Shown: piece after piece, positions 1-8,764 of the stretch
Position numbering within the stretch: the first letter of the stretch is position 1
Layout of the letters: the number at the start of each line of letters is the position of its first letter
Source of the DNA: Pollutimonas sp036675275
GTDB taxonomy: Bacteria; Pseudomonadota; Gammaproteobacteria; Burkholderiales; Burkholderiaceae_B
Reading direction: 5' to 3'
DNA: 64,000 nucleotides
Assembly (NCBI GenBank): GCA_036675275.1
Contig: JAKFFG010000026.1
Coordinates: 164,978-228,977, forward strand
The notes under the pieces: model-generated
What the model was told of the DNA's origin: nothing
The model's database searches: none
Seen by the model: the letters and a program-made list of their open reading frames with translations, nothing else
Program-made: the position numbers and the translations under genes

Positions 1-312
1 CTGCTGGCCGTCAGCAGCAGCAAGCGGCTACCGCAGTTGCCGAACGTTCCGACCGTCAGCGAGATGATACCGGGCTTCCTGACGGGCAGCTGGCAAGGAG
101 TGCTGGCACCTGCAGGTACGCCAAAGCCCATCATTGATAAGCTGCACGCCGAAATGAGCAAAATCGTAAAAATGCCGGACGTGCAGAAAAAACTCGAAAC
201 CTTGGGAGCCGAGCCGATCGAGATGACGCCTGATGAATTCGGTAGCTGGATGAAAACGCAGGTCACCAACTGGGCCGAGGTCGTCAAGACGGCGGGGATC
301 AAGATCGAATAG
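1..312 (+). CDS. Bug-family tripartite tricarboxylate receptor, C-terminal fragment
   Basis: The window opens inside this gene, so only about 103 C-terminal residues are visible. The reading frame is open from base 1 and ends at a TAA at 310-312. The remaining sequence carries the usual Bug/TctC ending: a VPTVSE turn, a GSWQGVLAPAGTPKPII stretch, then a helical tail with LGAEP and TPDEF motifs. Members are periplasmic solute receptors for carboxylates and often occur as orphans without TctAB membrane partners. No membrane components lie downstream here, and the substrate cannot be read from this fragment. Family assignment is firm; specificity is unknown. Confidence 0.85.
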   Translation: MLAVSSSKRLPQLPNVPTVSEMIPGFLTGSWQGVLAPAGTPKPIIDKLHAEMSKIVKMPDVQKKLETLGAEPIEMTPDEFGSWMKTQVTNWAEVVKTAGIKIE

Positions 313-383
313 CGCAGGGCCGGAGCAGTACATGGCTGTTGAAGGTGAGCGGCACTTAGGTCACCCATCTCATCGAAAGTCCT

Positions 384-1124
384 TCAAAACGGACTGGCGG
401 TGGGACGAACGATGAGCTCGCTCACGTCCACGTCGTCGGGTTGCTCAATCGCATAGGCGATGGCGCGCGCGATGGCGTCGGGCTGAATCGAGATCCGCCT
501 GAACGCCATCATCTCTTCGCGCGCGGTGCTGTCGGAAATCGAATCGGCCAGCTCCGACTCGACCACACCGGGTGAAATGACGGTGACGCGAATTCGGTCC
601 GACTCCTGGCGCAGGCCATCGGAGATCGCGCGTACGGCAAACTTGGTGGCGCAGTACACCGCGGCGGTGGGCGAGACAGCGTGACCGCCGATTGAAGAGA
701 CGTTGATGATCTGCCCCTTGCCGCGCGCTTCCATGCCCGGCAGGACCGCGGCAATACCGTGCAGCACGCCACGGATGTTGACGTCTATCATGCGGTCCCA
801 CTCGTCCACCTTGGTTGCATTCAGCGGCGAAAGAGGCATGATGCCCGCGTTGTTGATAATAACGTCGACGGGACCATAGGTTTCTTCGGCGAACGCGACA
901 AACCGCTGCAAGTCATCGAAGCGTGTCACATCCAGGGCCTGATGGACGGCTTTAAAACCTTGGGACTGCAGCGTGTCCGCGAGCGACTGCAGGCGCTCGA
1001 CCCGCCGCGCGCCCATTACCAGGCGATGGCCCTGCGCTGCGAGCAGATGAGCAGTGGCCTCGCCAATGCCGCTGCTCGCGCCGGTCAACAGGATGACCTT
1101 GGATTGCTTTGGGGAAAGTGTCAT
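384..1124 (-). CDS. SDR family NAD(P)-dependent oxidoreductase
   Basis: A classical short-chain dehydrogenase of 246 residues. The TGASSGIG cofactor loop lies near residues 14-21, followed by NNAG, a catalytic serine in the VSS segment, and the YCATK active-site motif near residue 157. An arginine-rich stretch after beta-2 (GARRVERL) suggests NADP rather than NAD; this is inference. The ATG at 1124 was chosen because GGAG sits about 8 bases upstream, while the longer in-frame form adds an unlikely arginine-rich leader. The gene stands alone between the Bug fragment and the tRNA, so its substrate is unknown. Confidence 0.88.
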   Translation of the reverse strand: MTLSPKQSKVILLTGASSGIGEATAHLLAAQGHRLVMGARRVERLQSLADTLQSQGFKAVHQALDVTRFDDLQRFVAFAEETYGPVDVIINNAGIMPLSPLNATKVDEWDRMIDVNIRGVLHGIAAVLPGMEARGKGQIINVSSIGGHAVSPTAAVYCATKFAVRAISDGLRQESDRIRVTVISPGVVESELADSISDSTAREEMMAFRRISIQPDAIARAIAYAIEQPDDVDVSELIVRPTASPF

Positions 1125-1330
1125 TGCGTTTCTCCGAGATTTTGATCGACGACGTTGCGCGGGATGGCGCGATACAGGCAATGGCTAATTCTAGTCAGCC
1201 AGAGCGGCACCGCACAGACTCATTCCTCCACGATGATTGCCTATTTCTATTTCTGTTCGAAGTCTCAACGCCAGGCTTTGTTTTCGCTATTTCCCGCAGT
1301 GTAGCTGGAAGCAGCGGCAAACCTTCGGGG

Positions 1331-1369
1331 CATGAAAAAGCCCTTGATCTTTTATAGCATCAAGGGCTT
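1331..1369 (-). terminator. Rho-independent terminator after tRNA-Ser
   Basis: A perfect 11-bp inverted repeat (1338-1348 with 1359-1369) with a 10-base loop is followed on the minus strand by a run of five T. It lies just 9 bases beyond the 3' end of tRNA-Ser, as expected for a terminator of that transcript. Confidence 0.85.
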
Positions 1370-1377
1370 AGTATTCT

Positions 1378-1468
1378 TGGCGGACAGAGGGGGATTCGAA
1401 CCCCCGATACGCTATAAACGTATACACGCTTTCCAGGCGTGCGCCTTCAACCGCTCGGCCACCTGTCC
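1378..1468 (-). tRNA. tRNA-Ser (anticodon GGA)
   Basis: Read on the minus strand, this is a 91-nt class II tRNA. The acceptor arms GGACAGG and TCTGTCC pair (one G-T), the discriminator is G, and the 3' CCA is encoded at 1378-1380. The anticodon loop reads CTGGAAA with anticodon GGA, so it decodes UCC/UCU. A long variable arm (TATACGTTTATAGCGTA) marks a serine tRNA, and the T loop GGTTCGAATCC is canonical. It is transcribed away from ribE and ends at the hairpin at 1331-1369. Bases 1125-1330 hold no recognisable gene. Confidence 0.97.
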
Positions 1469-1577
1469 TGATCTGGGCTTTCTTTTACAAAAGCGAAGTC
1501 CGCCATTCTAACAGAATCTTTCGAACTTGGGTTTTAGGCGATCGCCGGTGCATATCATTGCATGAGATACGCATGCA

Positions 1578-2201
1578 TCACCTGACAGACTGAAGCGCGA
1601 TCATGCGTTCAACGTACCGTGCCATCATGTCGATTTCCAGGTTCACTCGTTGACCCGCACGCAGGTGCTTGAGGGTCGTCACCTGAACAGTGTGCGGGAT
1701 AAGATTGATGCGTATCTCGCAACCGGCGGCATGATCTTCGACGAGATTTACGGTAAGGCTAACCCCATTGACCGTAATGGATCCTTTATAGGCAAGATAC
1801 TTTGCCAAGTCTGCCGGAACATCGATGCGCAAGTCCCATGACTCGCCTACCGGTTCGAAACGGCTGACTACTCCCATGCCGTCGACGTGACCCGATACCA
1901 GGTGCCCGTCCAGCGAATCGCCCATGCGCAGGGCATGCTCGAGATTGACGTCGCCAGGCTGGTCCAGTCCGACAGTGCGATTCAGGCTTTCGCGCGAAAC
2001 ATCGACGCTGAAGGCATCCGGTTCGAGCTCCACCACGGTCATGCATGCGCCTTGTATGGCGATCGAGTCGCCCAGCTTGCTGGAGTCTCGCAGGAAACCG
2101 CCGGCGCTGATGGTTAGGCGAACGCCAGCCTCTTCCTGACCGTCATTGAACGGGGAAACTCGTACGATTTTGCCGACAGCGGCGACGATGCCTGTAAACA
2201 T
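1578..2201 (-). CDS. ribE: Riboflavin synthase alpha subunit
   Basis: Catalyses dismutation of two 6,7-dimethyl-8-ribityllumazine molecules to riboflavin and a pyrimidinedione, the last step of riboflavin synthesis. The 207-residue protein begins with the invariant MFTGIV and contains two lumazine-binding barrel repeats; the second repeat shows GVSLTV and the C-terminal end shows NLEID followed by ARYVERM. Length is normal for the family (about 200-215). It lies 9 bp downstream of ribD on the same strand and is the distal gene of a glyA-nrdR-ribD-ribE cluster. No FMN riboswitch is visible before it. Some nomenclatures call this gene ribC. Confidence 0.96.
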   Translation of the reverse strand: MFTGIVAAVGKIVRVSPFNDGQEEAGVRLTISAGGFLRDSSKLGDSIAIQGACMTVVELEPDAFSVDVSRESLNRTVGLDQPGDVNLEHALRMGDSLDGHLVSGHVDGMGVVSRFEPVGESWDLRIDVPADLAKYLAYKGSITVNGVSLTVNLVEDHAAGCEIRINLIPHTVQVTTLKHLRAGQRVNLEIDMMARYVERMIALQSVR

Positions 2202-2210
2202 GTTTCTCTC

Positions 2211-3362
2211 TTAGTGATTCAGATTGGCGTCCGGCGCTTGCACAGATTCCAGCAAGGCGTTCCACCGGTCAATATGTCTTGCCCGAATACGCAAATCGGG
2301 CGCGATGCTTTGCGTATCGGTGAACTGGAAGCGCTGTGCCTCGGACAGATTTTCCATGCCCGGCAAGCACACCATGCCCATGCCTGCGCCCAGCAATACG
2401 GGTGCCGTATAGACCAGCAATTCATCCACACACTGCGCCTGCAGCAAGGCGCCGCTAAGCCGCGAACCTGCTTCCACATGGACTTCATTCACGTCATGCC
2501 GGCCCAGCCAATGCATGACCGCTCGCAAATCGACGCCCGCTCCATCTGCTGGCATTTCGATAATCTGCACATTGCGCTCGGCCAGCCTTGCGGCTTTCTG
2601 GGAATCGGCCCGGCAGGTGAATATCCATGTGCGCGTGCCATCGAAGATGCGGGCGCTCTCGTCGATCTCGAATCGCGTATCGATAATGGCCTTGACCGGC
2701 GCACGTGCGGTATCGACATGACGCACGTTCATTTGCGGATCGTCGGCCTTGACCGTGCCCGATCCGGTGAGCACCACGCAACTGCGTGCCCGCCAGTGAT
2801 GCCCGTCGGCGCGTGCAGCCGGTCCGGTAATCCACTTGGACTGACCGTTCTCCAGGGCTATGCGCCCATCCAGCGAGGCGGCCAGTTTAAGCCATACCCA
2901 TGGCGTCTTGCGGGTCATGCGGGCCACAAAGCCGGGGTTCAGTGCCAGCGCTTCTGCGGCACAGACCATGGTCGTCACGCATATTCCAGCGGTGCGAAGC
3001 TTTGCTATGCCCTGTCCGCCGACCAGGGGATTGGGGTCGCGCATTCCGACCACGACGCGTGCCGGCCGCGCGGCGATCAGTGCATCCACGCAAGGCGGTG
3101 TACGTCCGAAATGGCTGCAGGGCTCCAGGGTTACGTAGATCGTCGAACCGGCTACGTCTACGCCACGCTCGGCGGCCTGGCGCAAGGCCATTACTTCGGC
3201 ATGCGGGCCGCCCGCCATCTGGGTGGCGCCTGCCGCCAGAAGCTGCCCGTCGCGCACGACAAGGCAGGCAACACGAGGATTCGGCGAGGTGATGTACATG
3301 ACGCTTTCAGCCAGCGTCAGGGCCTGGCGCATCCAGCGTTCGTCATCAGTGACTGTGTTCAC
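2211..3362 (-). CDS. ribD: Bifunctional riboflavin biosynthesis deaminase/reductase RibD
   Basis: Performs the second and third steps of riboflavin synthesis: deamination of the diaminopyrimidine 5'-phosphate, then NADPH-dependent reduction of the ribosyl chain. The N-terminal cytidine-deaminase domain holds the zinc site: HAE near residues 54-56 and PCSHFGRTPPC (Cys82, Cys91). The C-terminal reductase domain follows from about residue 150, with WVWLKLAASLDG and a HVEAGSRLSGALL segment. Length (383) is near the usual 365-385. The start overlaps the end of nrdR by 4 bp, indicating translational coupling; ribE follows closely. Confidence 0.96.
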   Translation of the reverse strand: MNTVTDDERWMRQALTLAESVMYITSPNPRVACLVVRDGQLLAAGATQMAGGPHAEVMALRQAAERGVDVAGSTIYVTLEPCSHFGRTPPCVDALIAARPARVVVGMRDPNPLVGGQGIAKLRTAGICVTTMVCAAEALALNPGFVARMTRKTPWVWLKLAASLDGRIALENGQSKWITGPAARADGHHWRARSCVVLTGSGTVKADDPQMNVRHVDTARAPVKAIIDTRFEIDESARIFDGTRTWIFTCRADSQKAARLAERNVQIIEMPADGAGVDLRAVMHWLGRHDVNEVHVEAGSRLSGALLQAQCVDELLVYTAPVLLGAGMGMVCLPGMENLSEAQRFQFTDTQSIAPDLRIRARHIDRWNALLESVQAPDANLNH

Positions 3363-3820
3363 GGCTTCCGGGGAACCTGGATTTCGTCTATGGCCTTGAC
3401 GAACTCGCCAATGTCTTCAAAGCTTTTGTAGACCGAGGCAAAGCGCACATAGGCCACTTGGTCCAGCTTTCGAAGTTCGCTCATGACTAGTTCGCCCAGG
3501 TAGCCGGTTCCAACTTCGCGCAAGCCGCTGACCAGCAATAGCTCCTGGATACGGACAACGGCGGCATCGACGTCTTCGGTGCTTACCGGCCGCTTGCGCA
3601 GGGCCAGGTTCAGGCTGCCGCGCAGCTTGTTGACATCGAACTCGACACGGGTGCCATTGCGCTTGACCACGGCCGGCATGACCAGCTCTACCCGTTCATA
3701 GGTCGTAAAGCGGCGGTCGCAAGCCGTACAACGGCGACGGCGACGTATCGTGTCGCCCTCTTCCGAAACCCGGGAGTCTATGACTTGCGTATCGAAGCTG
3801 CTACAGAACGGGCATTTCAT
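3359..3820 (-). CDS. nrdR: Transcriptional repressor NrdR
   Basis: A 153-residue (d)ATP/ATP-sensing repressor of ribonucleotide reductase genes. The N-terminal zinc ribbon has Cys3, Cys6, Cys31 and Cys34 (MKCPFC and CTACD) with the typical DSR and RRRRRC basic segment that binds DNA. An ATP-cone domain follows (residues about 49-139: VVKRNGTRVEFDVNKL through the FASVYKSFEDI helix). It sits between glyA and ribD. Its most likely target in this window is nrdAB, where two NrdR boxes are visible at 26781-26826. The 39 bp separating it from glyA can form a small hairpin close to its start. Confidence 0.97.
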   Translation of the reverse strand: MKCPFCSSFDTQVIDSRVSEEGDTIRRRRRCTACDRRFTTYERVELVMPAVVKRNGTRVEFDVNKLRGSLNLALRKRPVSTEDVDAAVVRIQELLLVSGLREVGTGYLGELVMSELRKLDQVAYVRFASVYKSFEDIGEFVKAIDEIQVPRKP

Positions 3821-3859
3821 GTTTGGCAGGCCCCGCCCGAAGTCGGGGCTGTCCCTGTT

Positions 3860-5104
3860 TTAACGGTACACCGGCAGACGCGCCGTGAGTTCGTTGACGC
3901 GTTTGCGCACGTTGGCTATGGAGGCTTCGTCGCGCGGGTTGTCCAGCACATCGGCGATCAGGTGGCCGGTGAGCTCGGCTTCGGCCTCTTTGAAGCCGCG
4001 CGTCGTCATGGCCGGCGTACCCAGGCGGATGCCGCTGGTGACGAACGGTTTTTCCGGATCGTTTGGAATGGCGTTTTTGTTGACCGTGATATGCGCCTGG
4101 CCCAGTACCGCTTCCGCTTCTTTTCCGGTAATGCCCTTGGCACGCAGATCGACCAGCATGACGTGGCTTTCGGTACGACCGGAGACGATGCGCAAGCCGC
4201 GCTCGACCAGTGTGCGCGCAAGCACGTCGGCGTTCTTGACCACCTGGGTCGCATAAGCCTTGAATTCGGGTTCTAGCGCTTCCTTGAAGGCCACAGCCTT
4301 GCCCGCAATGACGTGCATCAGCGGCCCGCCCTGGATGCCGGGGAATATGGCTGAATTGATCATTTTCTCGAATTCGGCTTTCATCATGATGACCCCGCCG
4401 CGCGGACCGCGCAGAGACTTGTGCGTCGTCGAGGTAACGAAGTCGGCGTGAGGGACGGGGTTGGGATAGGCGCCACCGGCCACCAGGCCGGCGTAATGGG
4501 CAATATCCACCATGAACAAGGCGCCGTTGTCGTGCGCAATGCGCGCCATGCGTTCGAAATCGATGCGTAGCGAATAAGCGGATGCCCCGCCCACAACCAG
4601 CTTGGGCTTGTGCTCTTTGGTAAGCCGTTCGACCTGGTCATAGTCGAGCTCTTCGTTGGCGTCCAGGCCATAGGATACGAAGTTGTACAGCTTGCCCGAC
4701 GCATTGACCGGCGAACCGTGCGTAAGGTGGCCGCCTTCGGCCAGGCTCATGCCCAGCACGGTATCGCCCGGCTTGAGCACCGCCATGTACACGCCCTGAT
4801 TGGCTTGCGAACCGGAATTGGGTTGAACATTGGCCGCTTCCGCGCCGAAGATTTCCTTCAGGCGGTCGATGGCCAGCTGTTCGACGATGTCGACGTATTC
4901 GCAGCCGCCGTAGTAGCGCTTGCCGGGATAGCCTTCAGCGTATTTGTTGGTCAGTTGCGTACCCTGAGCCTGCATGACCGCGGGGCTGGTGTAGTTTTCA
5001 GATGCAATCAGTTCGATATGCTGTTCCTGTCGAACATTTTCTTTCTGAACGGCAGCCCATACTTCGGCATCGACTTGATCAAGGGTACATGAACGATCGA
5101 ACAT
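3860..5104 (-). CDS. glyA: Serine hydroxymethyltransferase
   Basis: PLP enzyme that interconverts serine and glycine with transfer of a one-carbon unit to tetrahydrofolate; cytosolic. The 414-residue protein matches bacterial SHMT length. Diagnostic segments include ELIASENYTS near residue 31, GYPGKRYYGG near 59, HLTHGSPVN near 126, and the PLP lysine Lys229 within VTSTTHKSLRGPRGG. ATG at 5104 is preceded by an AGGATAG ribosome site. It is the first gene of the minus-strand glyA-nrdR-ribD-ribE cluster. The 113 bp between it and the next minus-strand gene carries no other feature I can support. Confidence 0.98.
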   Translation of the reverse strand: MFDRSCTLDQVDAEVWAAVQKENVRQEQHIELIASENYTSPAVMQAQGTQLTNKYAEGYPGKRYYGGCEYVDIVEQLAIDRLKEIFGAEAANVQPNSGSQANQGVYMAVLKPGDTVLGMSLAEGGHLTHGSPVNASGKLYNFVSYGLDANEELDYDQVERLTKEHKPKLVVGGASAYSLRIDFERMARIAHDNGALFMVDIAHYAGLVAGGAYPNPVPHADFVTSTTHKSLRGPRGGVIMMKAEFEKMINSAIFPGIQGGPLMHVIAGKAVAFKEALEPEFKAYATQVVKNADVLARTLVERGLRIVSGRTESHVMLVDLRAKGITGKEAEAVLGQAHITVNKNAIPNDPEKPFVTSGIRLGTPAMTTRGFKEAEAELTGHLIADVLDNPRDEASIANVRKRVNELTARLPVYR

Positions 5105-5217
5105 TAGCTATCCTGTGTGTGGTTTTGGCAGTTGGAACAAACTTATCTATTCTAGCGCGAATACGCTCCAACCCACGCCGACAGGGACGCAACTTGCGTC
5201 CCTGGAAACTATGCCGC

Positions 5218-5853
5218 CTACGTTTTCCGAAGTAGGCGCTGATTCAAGGTATAAGTGCCGGTAATGGAGGCCTGGGCGAGTACATGCCCCTGGATCGCGT
5301 TGATGACATCGCTTGCGGTGAACTTTCCTTCAAAGGGAAGTTCGCTGATATCGAGCGCATAAACAGTGAATATATAGCGATGCGGAATGGCGTCGTTCCA
5401 TGGCGGGCACGGACCGTCGTAGCCGAAGTAGTCGCCGCTCATGTCGCGGTCGGCGGCAAACCAGCTGGTGTAGTCGTTGACACCCTGGCGCGTGGCGTCG
5501 AGCGCCAGCGGGCCGGCCTTGCCGCGCGGTGTAATTCCGTCGGAATATGCGCCTTCGGGGATTTCCGCCGTATTGGGCGGGATGTCGATAAGCGCCCAAT
5601 GATAGAAGTCGGCACGCGGCAGATCGGCAGGCACTTCGCGGTCTTCCTGATTGACGTCGTCCGGCTTGCTGGGCGCATCAGGATCGACGCAGATCACCAC
5701 GAACGACTGGGTCGCACCCGGCACGTCGGTCCAGGCCAGATGCGGGTTGGCATTGCCCGCCAACATTACATGGTTCTGCCCGTCGGGTTTGGCGAACGCG
5801 TTACGTTCAGGAATGGTGCCTTGGTCGTTGAACGATTCACTGGTAAGTTTCAT
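5218..5853 (-). CDS. YbhB/YbcL family (PEBP / Raf kinase inhibitor-like) protein
   Basis: A 211-residue phosphatidylethanolamine-binding-protein fold member. Typical segments are PHLAWTDVPGATQSFVVICVDPDAP, the FYHWALIDIPP pocket strand, YDGPCPPWND with the HRY motif, and a C-terminal HVLAQASITGTY helix. It is longer than E. coli YbhB (about 158 residues), mainly because of an insertion after DPDAP and a loop before the GYDGP segment. The ATG at 5853 is used because AGGAG lies about 8 bases upstream; a TTG one codon earlier is the alternative. Bacterial function is poorly defined. It lies 28 bp downstream of tyrS and may be co-transcribed. Confidence 0.9.
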   Translation of the reverse strand: MKLTSESFNDQGTIPERNAFAKPDGQNHVMLAGNANPHLAWTDVPGATQSFVVICVDPDAPSKPDDVNQEDREVPADLPRADFYHWALIDIPPNTAEIPEGAYSDGITPRGKAGPLALDATRQGVNDYTSWFAADRDMSGDYFGYDGPCPPWNDAIPHRYIFTVYALDISELPFEGKFTASDVINAIQGHVLAQASITGTYTLNQRLLRKT

Positions 5854-5881
5854 CAACAGAACTCCTGCCGGGTAGGGGCTG

Positions 5882-7111
5882 TCAGCCCGTTATTGTGACT
5901 CGGGCAAATTTGCGTTTGCCCACCTGTACGACATAAACGCCTGCAGCAAGTTGCAGTGCCTTGTCGTCGATGCGGTCTCCGTTGATCCGCACCCCGCCTT
6001 GTTCGACATTGCGCTGAGCTTCCGCGCCCGATACCACCAGGCCGGCTTCGCGCAATACCTTCAATATGCCCAGCGGCGCCGCAGCGACCGTGACCTCTGG
6101 CATGTCTTCCGGGATTGCGCCATCACGAAAGCGGGCCTCGAACGAGGCCCGCGCATCGTGTGCGGCCTGTTGCGTATGAAAGCGGGCCACGATTTCCTGG
6201 GCCAGCGCGACTTTGGCGTCGCGCGGGTTCATGCCGTCTTTTACCTGGTTCTGCAACCGCCCGATATCGTCCATAGAGCGGAAAGACAATAGCTCGAAGT
6301 ACTTCCACATCAGCGTATCGGAAATCGACATCAGCTTGCCGAACATGGAATCGGGTGCCTCGGTGATGCCTATGTAATTTCCTTTGGACTTTGACATCTT
6401 GTCGACACCGTCGGTGCCCTCGAGCAAAGGCATGGTCAGCACGCACTGAGGCTCCTGGCCATATTCTTTCTGAAGTTCACGCCCGACGAGCAGATTGAAC
6501 TTCTGGTCCGTGCCGCCGAGCTCGAGGTCGGCCTTGAGCACGACGGAATCGTAGCCCTGCATGAGCGGGTACAGAAACTCATGCACCGAGATGGGAATGC
6601 CGCCCTTGAAGCGGCGAGTGAAATCTTCGCGCTCCATCATGCGGGCCACGGTATAACGCGATGCCAACTGGATCATGCCGCGCGAGCCCAGGGGATCGCA
6701 CCATTCGGAGTTATAGCGGATCTCGGTCCGGGACGGGTCCAGCACCATACTGGCCTGGGCGTAGTAGGTCTTGGCGTTTTCGTGGATCTGCTCGGCCGTA
6801 AGCGGAGGACGCGTTGCATTGCGGCCGCTGGGGTCGCCGATAGTGGAGGTGAAGTCGCCGATGAGGAAGATGACGGTATGGCCAAGATCCTGCAGCTGCC
6901 GCATTTTATTCAGCACCACCGTGTGCCCCAGATGTATGTCGGGAGCCGTAGGATCCAGACCCAGTTTGATGCGCAAAGGCGTGCCGGTGGCATGGCTGCG
7001 CGCCAGCTTCCTGACGAATTCGGACTCGACCAACAGTTCGCTGCAGCCTCGTTTCGCGATCAGGAGATCGGCTTCGACTTTGGGAGTGACTGGGACTTCG
7101 GTGGACGACAT
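5882..7111 (-). CDS. tyrS: Tyrosyl-tRNA synthetase
   Basis: Class I aminoacyl-tRNA synthetase that charges tRNA-Tyr. The ATP-binding HLGH motif is at residues 60-63 (DIHLGHTVVLNK), the KMSKS loop is in KMSKSKGNYIG, and a C-terminal S4-like RNA-binding domain ends the protein (GVRINGDRIDD). Length is 409, and the wording around HLGH fits the TyrZ-like subgroup common in betaproteobacteria. It is transcribed divergently from the M23 peptidase at 7359. The 247 bp between them should hold both promoters but shows no clear consensus; a short AAAGCGCTTT palindrome lies just upstream of the start. Confidence 0.97.
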   Translation of the reverse strand: MSSTEVPVTPKVEADLLIAKRGCSELLVESEFVRKLARSHATGTPLRIKLGLDPTAPDIHLGHTVVLNKMRQLQDLGHTVIFLIGDFTSTIGDPSGRNATRPPLTAEQIHENAKTYYAQASMVLDPSRTEIRYNSEWCDPLGSRGMIQLASRYTVARMMEREDFTRRFKGGIPISVHEFLYPLMQGYDSVVLKADLELGGTDQKFNLLVGRELQKEYGQEPQCVLTMPLLEGTDGVDKMSKSKGNYIGITEAPDSMFGKLMSISDTLMWKYFELLSFRSMDDIGRLQNQVKDGMNPRDAKVALAQEIVARFHTQQAAHDARASFEARFRDGAIPEDMPEVTVAAAPLGILKVLREAGLVVSGAEAQRNVEQGGVRINGDRIDDKALQLAAGVYVVQVGKRKFARVTITG

Positions 7112-7358
7112 ATAAAAGCGCTTTATAAGGAAAAATACAAAAAAATGCTCGAAAAATTGAGTCTAATACGCTAGCATAACGTGCGGGCGCGGACTCTGCA
7201 CGGCAATTGGTCCATACGAAAACGATGCACAGCATCATCTTATCAGAGCGCCCAACCCCGAAATAACGGGTACTCGTTTTCCGGTGGCGGCGTTGGCAGC
7301 AGTCATTTCCCGCCGGATACATCTTCAAATTCAGCAGCGCATTTCTAGGTTTGGTTTT

Positions 7359-8732
7359 ATGTTCAATAAAGGGACACCTGGCACTCCCTCGTATCGTGAC
7401 ACCCTTCGTGCCCACCGCAAGCCCCATCACTTCATCCGCAACGGCCTCGTCTTTGTAGCGCTTGGCCTGTTCGCCGGCGCGGCTGCACTGGCCGTGGTGC
7501 AACCGACCGAAGCTCCAGCGGTATACCAGGCCCATCAAAGCCTGGCGCTTCCGATACCTTTCCCGCAGACGCCCAACAATACCGACGCGCGCTTCTTCAG
7601 CGAAACCCAGATCCGCCGGGGTGATACGCTGGCAGCGCTCTTGCAACGCCTGCGCGTCCAGGAAAAAGGGCTGCAACAGTTTCTGGTCCAAGATAAATCG
7701 GCCCGTTCCATTTACAAGCTGTATCCCGGACGCACCGTCCAGGCCGCGGTCGACGCGGAAGGAAACCTGATATGGCTGCGATACAACCATACGCCCGGTG
7801 CCAAGGAAAAAAACGGTATTGTGTCCAAGTGGCTGGAAATCTCCAGCAGCGGCGAAGGCAAGTTCGAAGCAACCGAACACAGCCGCCCCGCCGATGCTCA
7901 AGTCCGCATTGCCGAAAGCGAAATCCAGAGTTCGCTGTTCGGAGCCACTGACGAAGCCGACATACCCGACGCCATCACAATGCAAATGACCGAGATCCTC
8001 GGCAGCAAGATCGATTTTCTGCAAGATCTGCGCCGAGGGGACCGCTTTCGCATCATCTATGAATCCTATTCGCATGAGGGCCGCGAAATCGGCGTCGGCA
8101 AGATCCTGGCGCTCGAGTTCATCAATAAAGGCAAGGCATACGAAGCGGTATGGTATGCGCCGGACCAGTCGTCCGGCAGCTATTACGATTTCGAAGGCAG
8201 CAGCCTGAAAGGCGCTTTTCTGCGTACAGCGCTCAAGTTTTCCCGTATCAGTTCCAGGTTCGGCATGCGCAAGCATCCCGTCCATGGTGGCTGGCGCGGC
8301 CACAAGGGTGTTGACTACGCGGCTGCTTCCGGCACGCCCATCCATGCCACGGCCGATGGCGTAGTCGACTTCATCGGCAAGCAGAACGGCTATGGCAATA
8401 CCATCATCCTGAAGCACCACGACAAGTTCAGCACCTTGTATGCGCACCAGAGAAGCTTCGCCAAAGGCCTCAAAAAGGGCGACAAGGTAAGCCAGGGAGA
8501 ACTCATCGGCTACGTGGGTTCAACAGGCTGGGCAACCGGCCCGCATCTGCATTATGAATTCCGTGTGAACAACAAGCAGATCGACCCGCTCTCTGTAGAT
8601 CTGCCTGTTGCCCGCAAGCTTGACAGCAATCAGCGCAAGGCCTTTGATCGTACGGTGGCCCGGTATCGCGAGCACATCCATTTCCTGGCCAGTATGCAAG
8701 ACAGCGACAATATCAAAGTCGCTGCCCGTTGA
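7359..8732 (+). CDS. M23 family murein endopeptidase, membrane-anchored
   Basis: A 457-residue peptidoglycan hydrolase candidate. A single N-terminal membrane segment (about residues 28-48, NGLVFVALGLFAGAAALAV) follows a basic leader, placing the rest in the periplasm. The middle has a LysM/OapA-like stretch starting at RRGDTLAALLQ. The C-terminal peptidase_M23 domain shows the zinc motifs: HKGVDYAA for the HxxxD site and GPHLHYEF for HxH. This is a MepM-like architecture. The ATG at 7359 was chosen because it precedes the membrane segment sensibly; the ribosome site is weak. It is followed 32 bp later by anmK, another murein-metabolism gene. Confidence 0.92.
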   Translation: MFNKGTPGTPSYRDTLRAHRKPHHFIRNGLVFVALGLFAGAAALAVVQPTEAPAVYQAHQSLALPIPFPQTPNNTDARFFSETQIRRGDTLAALLQRLRVQEKGLQQFLVQDKSARSIYKLYPGRTVQAAVDAEGNLIWLRYNHTPGAKEKNGIVSKWLEISSSGEGKFEATEHSRPADAQVRIAESEIQSSLFGATDEADIPDAITMQMTEILGSKIDFLQDLRRGDRFRIIYESYSHEGREIGVGKILALEFINKGKAYEAVWYAPDQSSGSYYDFEGSSLKGAFLRTALKFSRISSRFGMRKHPVHGGWRGHKGVDYAAASGTPIHATADGVVDFIGKQNGYGNTIILKHHDKFSTLYAHQRSFAKGLKKGDKVSQGELIGYVGSTGWATGPHLHYEFRVNNKQIDPLSVDLPVARKLDSNQRKAFDRTVARYREHIHFLASMQDSDNIKVAAR

Positions 8733-8764
8733 TGCGCCCGGCTCTTGCAGATAGGGCTTGAGCC

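Noticed and set aside
1537..1546. GGCGATCGCC palindrome upstream of tRNA-Ser
   Set aside because: A single octamer-type palindrome in GC-rich DNA; not repeated in the window and no regulatory context.
5105..5217. Possible riboswitch (glycine or FMN) around glyA and rib genes
   Set aside because: I found no conserved aptamer core in the short gaps upstream of glyA, ribD or ribE.
6906..8447. Long minus-strand open frame opposite the M23 peptidase
   Set aside because: No recognisable motif and it runs through the tyrS end and the divergent promoter region.
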